Made by a program: the position numbers and the translations under genes
Notes under the pieces: model-generated
Database searches by the model: none
Seen by the model: only the letters and a program-made list of their open reading frames with translations
What the model was told of the DNA's origin: nothing
NCBI GenBank assembly: GCA_002779055.1
Contig: PEXM01000020.1
Span: forward strand, 1 to 20,447
Length of the DNA stretch: 20,447 nt
Source of the DNA: Elusimicrobia bacterium CG08_land_8_20_14_0_20_44_26
GTDB lineage: Bacteria; CG03
Direction: 5' to 3'
Shown here: positions 15,013 through 20,447 of the stretch, in pieces
Numbering within the stretch: the first letter of the stretch is position 1
Layout of the letters: each line of letters opens with the position of its first letter

Positions 15013-15572
15013 GAAGAATATTTCTGTCCGCTTTTTTTATTTTGACTCTTTACGGCTGTGCAGGGAAACTGTCCTATAAAAAGGACTACGACTATAACGC
15101 AATAAGAAATATCGCCGTGGCGAAGTTTGAGAGTTCCCAGGAATACGAATCAGCCGGCGGAGCGGCGAGAGACACGGTGTCAAAATATCTTATAGAAAAC
15201 GGTTTTTCCGTCGTTGACGCGAATGTTTTTGACCGGCTTATTGAACAGGGCTCACCCCGCAGCGCCCGGATGTACGCCGAAATCGGCGGCCTTGCCGGAG
15301 CGGACGCAATCATTGACGGAAGCGTCTACCGGTACCTTCCCGAGAAAGAGGAGAGAATTTACTACACGAGCGGCGACGGGAAAATAAAATACGATACGGC
15401 TTTTTATAATGCGAAAGTCGCGGTTACGGCACGTCTCATAGACGTAAAAACGGGCGAAGTTGTCTGGGCGGGCAGCGATTATTACGAATCCTTTGACATA
15501 CAGACCACGATGGCGGGAGCCGTTTATACGGTAATGAGACCTTTAAAAAAACTTTTAACCGGGAGCAAATAA
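15009..15572 (+). CDS. CsgG-like envelope lipoprotein
   Basis: The 187-residue protein has a lipoprotein signal peptide with lipobox LYGC (Cys17). The mature part reads like the CsgG/TolB-N-type fold: IRNIAVAKFE, a helix before VSKYLIENGFSVVDANVFDRL, GADAIIDGSVYRY, and the strand VTARLIDVKTGEVVWAG. In CsgG this fold forms an outer-membrane oligomer. This copy is much shorter than CsgG (about 260 residues in E. coli) and lacks obvious transmembrane hairpins, so a periplasmic or peripheral role is likelier. A GNA1162/LPP20-type lipoprotein is the alternative. It is translationally coupled to the TPR gene. Confidence 0.8.
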   Translation: MRRIFLSAFFILTLYGCAGKLSYKKDYDYNAIRNIAVAKFESSQEYESAGGAARDTVSKYLIENGFSVVDANVFDRLIEQGSPRSARMYAEIGGLAGADAIIDGSVYRYLPEKEERIYYTSGDGKIKYDTAFYNAKVAVTARLIDVKTGEVVWAGSDYYESFDIQTTMAGAVYTVMRPLKKLLTGSK

Positions 15573-15651
15573 AAAAAATAAACGACACAAAAGGGGACAA
15601 AGGGGCTTTACAAAACAAATATGAGTCTGCTTTACTGAGTTCCTACAAAAT

Positions 15652-16311
15652 ATGATAAAAGATAATGTAAAAGCTTTGTTTGCGCAGCTTCCTGCCGGGG
15701 TTGAACTTGTCGCTGCGGTCAAGGCGAGGGATGCTTCCGAAATATCAGAGGCGGCAAAGGCCGGTGTCAGGATTATGGGAGAAAATTATGTTCAGGATCT
15801 TCTCAGGGTTTACTATTCTGTAAAAGAGCCCATCTTGTGGCATTTTATAGGGCATCTTCAGACGAACAAGGTCAGGCAGATCGTTGACAAGATTGACATG
15901 ATTGAGACGCTGGATTCAATGCGTCTGGCGAAAGAGATAGATAAAAGATGCGCCGCGATGGGGAAAGTTATGCCGGTGCTGGTGGAAATAAATATTGCGG
16001 AAGAAAGTGCAAAAACAGGGGTGCATTTTGACGACGCTGCGGATTTTGTAAGGTCTCTGAAAGTGTATAAAAATATAAGGGTGGAGGGCCTTATGACGAT
16101 GGGTCCCCGCACCGCATCCGGCGAAAAAATGAGGCCTTATTTCAAAAAGATGAAAGAGTTGTTTGAGAAAATAAAAAAGCAGGGTTTAGAAGGTGTGGAC
16201 ATGAAATATCTTTCTATGGGGATGACATCTTCTTATGTTGCGGCTGTGGAAGAAGGAGCTAACCTTGTGAGGATAGGAACAAAGATATTCGGGGAGAGAA
16301 ATTATGATTGA
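15652..16311 (+). CDS. yggS: YggS/PLPBP-family pyridoxal-phosphate homeostasis protein
   Basis: YggS-family proteins bind PLP and keep its free level and amino-acid pools balanced; they have no known catalytic turnover. The 219 residues form a single alanine-racemase-like barrel with the PLP lysine Lys24 in LVAAVKAR (usually LVAVSK), then GENYVQDL, WHFIGHLQTNK, GLMTMGP and the phosphate-binding LSMGMTSSY...VRIGTKIFGER end. No convincing SD precedes ATG 15652, and no better in-frame start exists upstream. The last eight bases overlap the Nudix gene. Confidence 0.94.
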   Translation: MIKDNVKALFAQLPAGVELVAAVKARDASEISEAAKAGVRIMGENYVQDLLRVYYSVKEPILWHFIGHLQTNKVRQIVDKIDMIETLDSMRLAKEIDKRCAAMGKVMPVLVEINIAEESAKTGVHFDDAADFVRSLKVYKNIRVEGLMTMGPRTASGEKMRPYFKKMKELFEKIKKQGLEGVDMKYLSMGMTSSYVAAVEEGANLVRIGTKIFGERNYD

Positions 16312-16837
16312 TAAAAAAACCGTTTTTAAATTTTGTCCCATATGCCGGGCCTCTTTGGAAGTTAAAAACATAGACGAAGCCGCTCGTCTTGTTTGCGCCA
16401 GCTGCGGATGGATAAATTATCGGAATCCTGTTCCCGTGGCTGTGGCCGCGGCGCTTAACGCGCGCAGGGAAGTGCTTATTATAAAAAGAGCCTTTGAGCC
16501 GGCTGCCGGTCGGTGGTCGCTTCCCGGCGGTTTTGTTGAATATAATGAGCATCCCGCGGATACCTGCATCAGAGAGCTTCAGGAAGAAACCGGCATAAAG
16601 GGGGAGATAATCCGTCTTTTGGGCATATATAATTTTAGCAGCAGAATTCACGGTTCTCTGCTTGTTGTGAGCTATGAGGTAAGGGCCTTAACCGAAGAAT
16701 TGAAACTCAATAAGGAAATCAGCGATGCAAAATTTGCTGAATATAAAGATGTGCCGTATATAACTTTTGCCAGTCACAGAAAAATTTTGAAGGATATTTT
16801 TGAAAATAATAAGAAAATTAGGAATGCGGGCATTTAA
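16304..16837 (+). CDS. Nudix hydrolase with N-terminal zinc ribbon
   Basis: The protein hydrolyses a nucleoside-diphosphate-linked substrate. Its zinc ribbon (CPIC at residues 11-14 and CASC about 20 residues later) and following RNPVPVAVAAAL strand resemble NudC-like or ADP-ribose-type Nudix proteins. The Nudix box is perfect: G-x5-E-x7-REL-x-EE-x-G-I starting at GGFVEYNE (about residue 75). At 177 residues it is shorter than NudC and lacks an SQPWPFPxS-type motif, so NADH pyrophosphatase activity is not supported; the true substrate is unknown. It overlaps yggS by eight bases. Confidence 0.92.
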   Translation: MIDKKTVFKFCPICRASLEVKNIDEAARLVCASCGWINYRNPVPVAVAAALNARREVLIIKRAFEPAAGRWSLPGGFVEYNEHPADTCIRELQEETGIKGEIIRLLGIYNFSSRIHGSLLVVSYEVRALTEELKLNKEISDAKFAEYKDVPYITFASHRKILKDIFENNKKIRNAGI

Positions 16838-16969
16838 CCTGCATTATTCATAATGAGAAAATTTCTGGTAAAAGTGTTTTTGGTAGGCGCAGGCTTTATC
16901 CTGCGAAATAGCGATGCAAATTTACGCAACCTAAAGGTTGCGTACTACCAGAGTATGAAATAATGCAGG
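16838..16969. repeat. Nested palindromic element (MITE-like), 132 bp
   Basis: The outer arms CCTGCATTATTCATA (16838-16852) and TATGAAATAATGCAGG (16954-16969) are inverted repeats with one base of slippage. Inside, TGGTAG (16881-16886) pairs with CTACCA (16945-16950). Within that are two perfect hairpins: CGCAGG/CCTGCG (16888-16905) and CGCAACC/GGTTGCG (16925-16942). The left arm starts right after the Nudix stop. A short frame inside it is not considered a gene. Confidence 0.8.
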
Positions 16970-17028
16970 ATAAAGCACTAAAGCGTCAATACTTTTGAGA
17001 GTATGGGTATTTTAGTAAAGGAAGTTTT

Positions 17029-17142
17029 ATGGGCGCAAGCGGGGTATTCTTTTATTTATTAGCAATAGCGGCGATAGGAACATTTGTCAGAATACCATTT
17101 AATTTGGACATTCCCCTATTGTGTCTTAAAACTCGGTCATGA
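17029..17142 (+). CDS. Small hydrophobic protein, unknown
   Basis: ATG 17029, preceded by AAAGGAAG at good spacing, encodes 37 residues with one hydrophobic stretch (about residues 5-20, GVFFYLLAIAAIGTF). I do not recognise it. It lies between the palindromic element and the two-TM/papain gene pair on the same strand. It may be a single-span membrane peptide or a fragment of a larger lost gene. Confidence 0.4.
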   Translation: MGASGVFFYLLAIAAIGTFVRIPFNLDIPLLCLKTRS

Positions 17143-17198
17143 AGATTGGCTAACCCGATAATTTTTGAATGGCTCTTTTGACTAAGGAGGCCTAAATT

Positions 17199-17525
17199 AT
17201 GGAACTTGCCTTAAAACTTTTAGGAATCTTGTTTGGGGTTTTGGCTAGAACGTTAGCGCCGTATTTGAGAAAGCTAAAGCAGGGCAAAATCAAGGAATTC
17301 AAAAATGGATATTGGTTATCGGCATTGGCTGCATTTATTTTAGGTTTGATTACCACATTGTTGATTTTTCCAAAGTTTGAGATTACACAAACAGGGCAGG
17401 GAGCAGAAGGTCTGGTTAAATTATTCTGTACCGCTTTTGGTTTTGGATTTGCGTGGAATTCTTTGGTGAATGAAACTGCCAAGTGGGGAGAAAACTTGCC
17501 TGCCGGTAGGCAGGAGGGAAAGTAA
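17199..17525 (+). CDS. Two-span membrane protein, unknown (holin-like size)
   Basis: The 108-residue protein has a hydrophobic N-terminus (residues 3-18), a second segment around 40-58 (LSALAAFILGLITTLLIF), and possibly a third weak one at 74-86. AAGGAGG precedes ATG 17199. The C-terminal LPAGRQEGK is encoded by the palindrome CCTGCCGGTAGGCAGG at 17499-17514, a dispersed element seen in many uncultivated-lineage genomes. The natural C-terminus has therefore probably been altered. The next gene starts directly after the stop. Size and topology recall holins, but no homology is recognised. Confidence 0.75.
   Translation: MELALKLLGILFGVLARTLAPYLRKLKQGKIKEFKNGYWLSALAAFILGLITTLLIFPKFEITQTGQGAEGLVKLFCTAFGFGFAWNSLVNETAKWGENLPAGRQEGK
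17499..17514. repeat. Short palindromic element inside the 3' end of the two-TM gene
   Basis: CCTGCCGGTAGGCAGG is an almost perfect inverted repeat translated in frame. The GGAGGG that overlaps and follows it is the SD of the downstream protease gene. Confidence 0.75.
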
Positions 17526-18308
17526 ATGTCTAAATTTGGATGCATTAAAGATAAGTTTGATGAGAGAGATTATTTAATGCGGGCGTATCTGCCGATTGTA
17601 AAGCTTCCTAAAAAAGTTGACTATACCTCAAAAATGTCGCCGGTAAGATACCAAGGAGATGAAGAAACCTGTGTTGGCTTTGCGGTTGCTTCGGGGATGA
17701 AGGAATATCAGGAGATTTTGGATTACAAAAAGTTGGTGGAACTTTCCCCGCGGTTTGTTTATAGCGAATGTAAAAAGATTGATGGCGCGCCGGGAGCAAA
17801 AGGTACCACTATCCGGGCAGCCATGTGGGTGCTTAATGCCAAAGGCGTCTGCCAGGAAAAATTCTGGCCGTATCAACCACATCAGAAAAATAAACCTAAA
17901 CGAGGCGCTTTTAGTAATGCGAAAAAGTTTTGCATTATGACTTATGCGCGCATACTTAATTTAGAGGAATTGCGTATGAGCCTGGCAACAAAAGGACCGG
18001 CGGTTTTAGGAATCCAGGTTTTTAAAGGAATACTTAAAACAAAAACCGGAATCGTGCCTTTGCCTAAGAAAAGCGAAATTGCCCTGGGCGGCCATGCAAT
18101 TTGCGCAGTAGGATACGACAATAAAAAGAAAGTTATCAAGTTTAAAAATTCCTGGTCTCAGAAATGGGGAAATAAGGGCTTTGGATATTTGCCCTATGCC
18201 TATATTGAGCGTTACATGATGGATGCATGGAGTTCAGTGGATATAGAGGATCTTGAGCCGCTCACTTTAGCGAGTGTGTTGAATTATAAGGCCAGGGCTT
18301 TAGTTTGA
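17526..18308 (+). CDS. Papain-family (C1) cysteine protease
   Basis: The 260-residue protein has all papain catalytic elements: oxyanion Gln43 and nucleophile Cys49 in YQGDEETCVGFAVA, His190 in GGHAICAVGYD, and Asn208 in KFKNSWSQKWGNKGFGYLP. The N-terminal KDKFDERDYL block before the VDYTSK strand is typical of bacterial C1 proteins with a very short propeptide. No signal peptide is visible, so it either acts in the cytosol or leaves through another route, for example with the preceding small membrane protein. GGAGGG from the repeat serves as SD. The end converges on the next minus-strand gene with only 21 bases between. Substrate unknown. Confidence 0.9.
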   Translation: MSKFGCIKDKFDERDYLMRAYLPIVKLPKKVDYTSKMSPVRYQGDEETCVGFAVASGMKEYQEILDYKKLVELSPRFVYSECKKIDGAPGAKGTTIRAAMWVLNAKGVCQEKFWPYQPHQKNKPKRGAFSNAKKFCIMTYARILNLEELRMSLATKGPAVLGIQVFKGILKTKTGIVPLPKKSEIALGGHAICAVGYDNKKKVIKFKNSWSQKWGNKGFGYLPYAYIERYMMDAWSSVDIEDLEPLTLASVLNYKARALV

Positions 18309-18310
18309 AG

Positions 18311-18353
18311 AACCGTCCCCATTTTTGGGTTAGTGAAAATGTAGGACGTCCCC
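18311..18353 (-). repeat. REP-like direct repeat GGGGACG x2
   Basis: On the minus strand GGGGACGTCC (ending at 18344) and GGGGACGGTT (18311-18320) are spaced 33 bases apart. The first lies inside the last codons of the membrane-protein gene. GGGGACG-type motifs are associated with REP/RayT elements in other genomes; that link is inference here. Confidence 0.5.
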
Positions 18354-18983
18354 TTTTTCCACAAACAAAAGAGGGAATATAATATCGCTGAAGCAGCAGG
18401 GAAACCACACGGCTATAAAAAGAAATACAACAACAACACAAGAGCCAACTCCCGTGATTACTCCGGCGCTAAGTATGTGAAAAAGCGAAGCCCATGTGCT
18501 TAAAAGAATATGCGCCGCGTGGGGAAACTTCGTCGAAGGAAAGAAATACGCAACGGCTATTCCGATAACCGCCAAAGGATTAACAATATACCACTCCTCT
18601 ATAAAACCCAGGTGTGTGCCCTTGTTTGGGAGCCCTAACAACCACTCGCCTATGTATGGAATAAGAGAATCGCTTATTGTGGCAATACCGACGGAACCAA
18701 TGTATCCTATTGCCAGAAGCCAAAATAATGGATATTTCTCCTTTAACTTTCCGCGCTTGTGTAGCTCATACATAGATGCAGTGACAAGGGCGCTCAAAAA
18801 AACATGACCAGGATGAAGCACATAAAAAATATTCAAGGCCGAGCCCGAACTTATTTTACTGAAAATAAACATTAAAATAATTCCTGAAACCGCGCCGCCG
18901 GCAGTAAAGGGAGCGTGACGAAGCATTTCTGTTTTAACTCTCAAAAACAAACCGTTTTTTCCACTACCCGAAAAATTATTCAT
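18330..18983 (-). CDS. Multi-pass membrane protein of unknown function, histidine-bearing
   Basis: The 217-residue protein has five or six hydrophobic segments (about 26-45, 55-72, 86-105, 132-148 and 160-207). Histidines cluster near membrane borders: HAPF (23), HPGH (57-60), HLGF (124) and HAAH (155-158), as would suit metal or heme binding, though no known transporter motif is recognised. Its C-terminus VEKGDVLHFH is encoded by a REP-like motif and may be a replacement of the original end. AAGGGA precedes ATG 18983. A 25-codon ORF overlaps its start by eight bases, suggesting coupling. Confidence 0.8.
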   Translation of the reverse strand: MNNFSGSGKNGLFLRVKTEMLRHAPFTAGGAVSGIILMFIFSKISSGSALNIFYVLHPGHVFLSALVTASMYELHKRGKLKEKYPLFWLLAIGYIGSVGIATISDSLIPYIGEWLLGLPNKGTHLGFIEEWYIVNPLAVIGIAVAYFFPSTKFPHAAHILLSTWASLFHILSAGVITGVGSCVVVVFLFIAVWFPCCFSDIIFPLLFVEKGDVLHFH

Positions 18984-19053
18984 ACGATATCCCTTTTATT
19001 TTTTCAACATATTTAACCGCCGAAAAAGCGGCGACGGCGCCGGATGAAACCAT
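18976..19053 (-). CDS. Tiny ORF coupled to the membrane-protein gene
   Basis: ATG 19053 encodes 25 residues (MVSSGAVAAFSAVKYVEKIKG...), ending at TAA 18976, so its last codons overlap the membrane-protein start. The composition is protein-like (helix with charged end). It has no clear SD and instead starts two bases after the stop of the upstream frameshifted ORF. It could be a small subunit or the remnant C-terminus of a lost gene. Confidence 0.35.
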   Translation of the reverse strand: MVSSGAVAAFSAVKYVEKIKGISYE

Positions 19054-19054
19054 T

Positions 19055-19208
19055 TTAGTATTTTCTTTTATTTTTCCACAGGCGCGTGGCGTTTTTTATA
19101 AATTTTTTTTGCTCAGTATGTGTGACGTTGATTCCGCCTTGTTCATCTTTTGGCAGAAAGCACTCAAATGCACACTCCCCGCTCCGCAAGTTTTTTTGCT
19201 ATTTCCAT
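19055..19208 (-). pseudogene. Small ORF split by one base (frameshift candidate)
   Basis: ATG 19208, preceded by AAGGGAG at ideal spacing, encodes MEIAKKLAERGVCI and then hits TGA at 19164-19166. Skipping one T at ATT-TGA restores a protein-like frame, ECFLPKDEQGGINVTHTEQ, continuing to TAA at 19055. The joined product would be about 50 residues with two cysteines as CIEC. The site ATT-TGA recalls the CTT-TGA programmed frameshift of prfB, but an ordinary indel or assembly error is simpler. I do not recognise the protein. Confidence 0.35.
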
Positions 19209-19259
19209 CGTGCATCTCCCTTACTTGCAAGGAACTTTTAAACAGATAAAAAGTTTTGG

Positions 19260-19331
19260 TGCCCCCAGGCGGAATCGAACCGCCACTGCCACCTTGAAAG
19301 AGTGGTGACCTAACCGTTAGTCCATAGGGGC
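19260..19331 (-). tRNA. tRNA-Glu (anticodon TTC)
   Basis: The minus-strand cloverleaf has acceptor GCCCCTA pairing TGGGGGC and a D-arm with CTAACGGTTAG. The anticodon loop CTTTCAA (TTC) is closed by CCACT/GGTGG, and the T-arm is GGCGG-TTCGATT-CCGCC. CCA is not encoded. It lies 48 bases downstream of tRNA-Lys and is probably co-transcribed. Confidence 0.96.
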
Positions 19332-19379
19332 TAAAATTTTTATAACCGGAGTTTTTCGCTCCCCGATTTTTAATTTTTT

Positions 19380-19452
19380 TGAGCCCGGATGGAATCGAAC
19401 CATCGACACCTGCCTTAAAAGGGCAGTGCTCTACCTATTGAGCTACGGGCCC
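19380..19452 (-). tRNA. tRNA-Lys (anticodon TTT)
   Basis: The minus-strand cloverleaf has acceptor GGGCCCG pairing CGGGCTC and D-arm GTAGCTCAATAGGTAGAGC. The anticodon loop CTTTTAA (TTT) is closed by CTGCC/GGCAG, and the T-arm is GATGG-TTCGATT-CCATC. CCA is not encoded. It is the first gene of the tRNA pair. Confidence 0.96.
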
Positions 19453-19460
19453 GAAGTATA

Positions 19461-19490
19461 ATGATAACTTTATTTGAATTGTTCTGTCAA
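19461..19490 (-). promoter_or_regulatory. Promoter of the tRNA-Lys/tRNA-Glu pair
   Basis: Minus strand: a perfect TTGACA (19485-19490), 18-base spacer, TATCAT (19461-19466). The -10 ends about eight bases before the tRNA 5' end, so the transcript would have almost no leader. Confidence 0.6.
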
Positions 19491-19532
19491 ATTTTCGGTG
19501 TCCCGAAAAATCCCCTCTGACTCCGGACAAAT

Positions 19533-19583
19533 CTCCCCTGGCCCCTCTTTTTCAAAGAGGGGAATACCTTTTTCAAAGGGGAG
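19533..19583. repeat. Nested hairpin repeat, family B relative
   Basis: The inner perfect stem CCCCTCTTT (19542-19550) / AAAGAGGGG (19554-19562) lies within an outer CTCCCCT (19533-19539) / AGGGGAG (19577-19583). It has the same CTCCCC/GGGGAG style as the argC-argJ and glyA repeats. It separates divergent transcription units. Confidence 0.7.
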
Positions 19584-19604
19584 AACCAGGGTTGTAACAG
19601 GTAA

Positions 19605-19633
19605 TTGAACATTGATGGGATATAATATAAAAT
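19605..19633 (+). promoter_or_regulatory. Candidate promoter of the surface-protein gene
   Basis: TTGAAC (19605-19610), 17-base spacer, TAAAAT (19628-19633). A TATAAT at 19621-19626 is an alternative -10. The gene start is about 15 bases downstream, so the leader would be very short, which weakens the call. Confidence 0.35.
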
Positions 19634-19647
19634 ATCGGAGAAAGAAA

Positions 19648-20447
19648 ATGAAAAAAACAATCGCGCTTTTATTTATCGCATTCAATTTAACGTCAAATTT
19701 GCATTCGGTCACCGTCAGCGAGGATTTCAGCGCAGATACATATAAAGACGCGGCGGGAACAAATGCCGAGTGGGATACTTCGGCCGGTGTCCTGAAACTT
19801 CCGAGATATACATCAAGCATTTTTGACGGCGACTCATCCACCATAACGCTCGCCACCTCTGCTGAGTTCGGCTGGCGGTTTTTTGTAAAAGAGCCGGGGG
19901 AGATAATTTCTCTCGGCAGATATTTCGCAAATCAGGGAATCGCCAATTCCGTCGTTCATATATGGAACGATGAGGGGGTTTGCCTTGCCACCGCAACAGT
20001 TCCGGATACGGCGGGCTGGTCGTGGTCAGACATTGCGCCGGTTGCCGTCTCAACAGGCGTTTATTACAGGGTTTCCGTTGTCTGTTCGGAGCGGGCCGCC
20101 GTTTTCAACATAGAGATTCCTTTTGAAAACGCGTATGTAAAATTGACCTCGGCGTGTTATTCGGGAGGGGCAACTGGTTTTCCTTCTTCCTGCGGCGGAG
20201 TTCTTTCCGGCACGCCGGATTTTCAATTCAGAACCTTTTATCGGACCTATGCTCAGGGAAGGTCAAAGGGTTATGACACGGGTGGGAATTACGCAAAATA
20301 TCTTTCTTATTCCGCTTCGGAGACGCTGAATTCAGGGACAATAAACTATTCTTTCAGTTTTTCGGCGGATAATTCTAACTGGTCGCAGTGGCAGAGCGAT
20401 ATAACCGATATTGATTCCAACAAGTATGTCCGGTGGAGAATAGAACT
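19648..20447 (+). CDS. Secreted surface protein with DUF4082-like domain, 5' part
   Basis: CGGAG seven bases before ATG 19648 and a signal peptide (KKTIALLFIAFNLTSNLHS, about residues 2-20) mark the start. The visible 266 codons run off the window. After VTVSEDFSADTYKDAAGT, a segment at about residues 70-145 (FGWRFFVKEPGEIISLG, VVHIWNDEGVCLATATV, WSWSDIAPVAVSTGVYYRVSV) resembles the DUF4082 beta-sandwich found in extracellular proteins. It is followed by SFSFSADNSNWSQWQSDI, which recalls repeats in large surface proteins. Cysteines are few. It is probably a large cell-surface or carbohydrate-related protein; its function is not known. Confidence 0.85.
   Translation, partial: MKKTIALLFIAFNLTSNLHSVTVSEDFSADTYKDAAGTNAEWDTSAGVLKLPRYTSSIFDGDSSTITLATSAEFGWRFFVKEPGEIISLGRYFANQGIANSVVHIWNDEGVCLATATVPDTAGWSWSDIAPVAVSTGVYYRVSVVCSERAAVFNIEIPFENAYVKLTSACYSGGATGFPSSCGGVLSGTPDFQFRTFYRTYAQGRSKGYDTGGNYAKYLSYSASETLNSGTINYSFSFSADNSNWSQWQSDITDIDSNKYVRWRIE

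Noticed and set aside
16854..16963. 36-codon frame inside the palindromic element
   Set aside because: Its codons are fully explained by the inverted repeats and it has no SD.
19230..19260. Terminator after tRNA-Glu
   Set aside because: The AACTTTT/AAAAGTT stem is AT-rich and weak, and no T-run follows on the minus strand.

Overview
The window reads as one piece of chromosome from an uncultivated, Gram-negative-type anaerobe. The supporting genes are a lipobox lipoprotein, a secreted surface protein, an S49 signal-peptide peptidase, and a superoxide reductase/rubredoxin/FprA set. Gene packing (ATGA overlaps) and several families of short dispersed repeats resemble Omnitrophota/Elusimicrobiota-like assemblies. 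That placement is inference, not proven by any marker here.

Layout. (1) Positions 1-3189, minus strand: tRNA-Leu(TAG), trigger factor (tig), clpP and the N-terminal third of lon form a protein-quality-control operon. clpX is absent from its usual place between clpP and lon. (2) Positions 3320-11710, plus strand: a strong promoter drives a tightly packed run: sppA, a Yip1-like membrane protein, argC, argJ, a TsaC/YwlC-type tRNA t6A enzyme, a YwlE-type low-molecular-weight phosphatase, glyA, a WecA/TagO-type glycosyl-1-phosphate transferase and wecB. The ywlC-ywlE-glyA-tagO-mnaA order echoes a conserved Firmicutes neighbourhood. (3) Positions 11711-14290: a visibly AT-richer oxygen-defence cassette of flavin reductase, rubredoxin, FprA diiron flavoprotein and desulfoferrodoxin. 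It looks like an unfused form of the Hrb/FprA system. (4) Positions 14500-16837: a TPR protein, a CsgG-like lipoprotein, a YggS-type PLP protein and a zinc-ribbon Nudix hydrolase. (5) Positions 16838-18353: a nested palindromic element, two small hydrophobic ORFs and a papain-family protease, ending in a REP-like motif. (6) Positions 18330-19490, minus strand: a histidine-containing multi-pass membrane protein preceded by two tiny, apparently coupled ORFs (one frameshifted), then tRNA-Glu and tRNA-Lys. (7) From 19648, plus strand: the start of a secreted, DUF4082-like surface protein that runs off the window.

The most unusual feature is how repeats meet translation starts. One repeat family, always in the same orientation, sits in pairs directly before clpP, tig and wecB and supplies their Shine-Dalgarno sequence. 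At tig the duplication created an 8-residue leader ORF. At wecB it seems to have replaced the original start codon and added an N-terminal extension. A second, hairpin-forming family plays a similar role before argJ and sits before glyA.
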